Shown here in pieces: positions 63,862-64,000 of a stretch of 64,000 nt of DNA. Both the position numbers and the translations under genes were made by a program. How positions within the stretch are numbered: the first letter of the stretch is position 1; each line of letters begins with the position of its first letter. Origin of the DNA: Streptomyces asiaticus. GTDB lineage: Bacteria; Actinomycetota; Actinomycetes; Streptomycetales; Streptomycetaceae. The stretch is taken from positions 7,812,001 to 7,876,000 of the forward strand of contig NZ_JAGSHX010000006.1 in NCBI RefSeq assembly GCF_018138715.1, read 5' to 3'. The notes under the pieces were generated by a model. It ran no database searches. It worked only from the letters and a program-made list of their open reading frames with translations, and was not told where the DNA came from.

Positions 63862-64000
63862 ATGAAAGCAGCTGTATACGAAGGACCACGGAACGTCGCG
63901 GTCGAGGAGAAGCCCGACCCGAAGATCGAGCACCCCTGCGACGCGATCGTCAAAATCACCACCACCAATATCTGCGGCTCCGATCTGCACATGTACGAAG
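63862..64000 (+). CDS. zinc-dependent alcohol dehydrogenase, partial (3' end outside window)
   Basis: The first 46 codons: MKAAVYEGPRNVAVEEKPDP and TTNICGSDLHMYE. The CGSDLHMY motif carries the first catalytic zinc Cys, and the N-terminus matches the glutathione-independent formaldehyde dehydrogenase branch of the zinc ADH family. GAGGAG stands 6 nt before the ATG. Nothing further can be said because the window ends. Confidence 0.75.
   Translation, partial: MKAAVYEGPRNVAVEEKPDPKIEHPCDAIVKITTTNICGSDLHMYE

Overview
The window is high-GC DNA of actinomycete, most likely Streptomyces, type. Supporting signs are G/C-ending codons, GTG and TTG starts, 4-nt ATGA/GTGA gene overlaps, SpoIIE-type phosphatases with PAS/GAF sensors, a WD40 Ser/Thr kinase, and many TetR, LysR, MarR and AraC regulators. 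There are no rRNA genes and no complete tRNA. About 25 of roughly 60 loci are broken by frameshifts, internal deletions or truncation, and IS debris is scattered throughout. This fits an accessory region such as a chromosome arm or a decaying island.

1-7.8 kb: an intact, tightly coupled aromatic-catabolic operon. It encodes an extradiol dioxygenase (5' end outside the window), an aromatic-acid/H+ symporter, a flavin hydroxylase, an SMP-30 lactonase-like protein, an acetoacetyl-CoA synthetase-like ligase and a dihydroxybenzoate decarboxylase-like amidohydrolase. 7.9-10.5 kb: a TetR repressor, twin operators, and two NAD(P)-binding enzymes. 10.5-12.6 kb: a junkyard with IS30-type and integrase-core transposase remnants, fragments of an ATP-binding and an ArsR-like protein, and the 3' half of a tRNA-Pro that looks like an old attachment site. 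12.6-18.4 kb: MBL hydrolase, AraC and LysR regulators, a frameshifted reductase, a YcaC-like hydrolase, and IS5/IS630 remnants.

18.5-23.8 kb: a second aromatic cluster on the minus strand with a LigB-type dioxygenase, an intradiol (hydroxyquinol-type) dioxygenase, an amidohydrolase and an FMN reductase, plus two broken genes. A divergent MarR gene with two TTGAA-TG-TTCAA palindromes sits beside it. 24-31.2 kb: a PucR-type regulator, a partly deleted acyl-CoA/thiolase cluster around an epoxide hydrolase, a TetR protein without its HTH, a quinone-oxidoreductase-like enzyme, and an Old Yellow Enzyme. 31.2-33.6 kb: a frameshifted IS abutting a tyrosine recombinase remnant.

34.2-41.4 kb: the most unusual part. 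A small secreted Ser-rich protein is followed by a DUF5819 protein, an HTTM (SdpB/gamma-carboxylase-like) membrane protein and a membrane M23 peptidase; the last three are translationally coupled. A sedolisin protease and a frameshifted FAD oxidoreductase follow. The first three resemble a divergent SDP-like toxic-peptide maturation cassette.

41.4-49.8 kb: fragments, two DJ-1/PfpI-type genes, and a very large WD40 kinase with an HQD instead of HRD catalytic loop. 49.8-54.6 kb: a third catabolic operon (homogentisate-dioxygenase-like cupin, zinc MDR, broken MBL hydrolase, ABM protein) preceded by two operator-like inverted repeats. 54.6-64 kb: two large SpoIIE phosphatase paralogues, a shrunken third one, an SDR/LysR divergent pair, an unknown membrane protein, and the 5' end of a zinc alcohol dehydrogenase. 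Product names rest on motif recognition by eye; no database search was possible.
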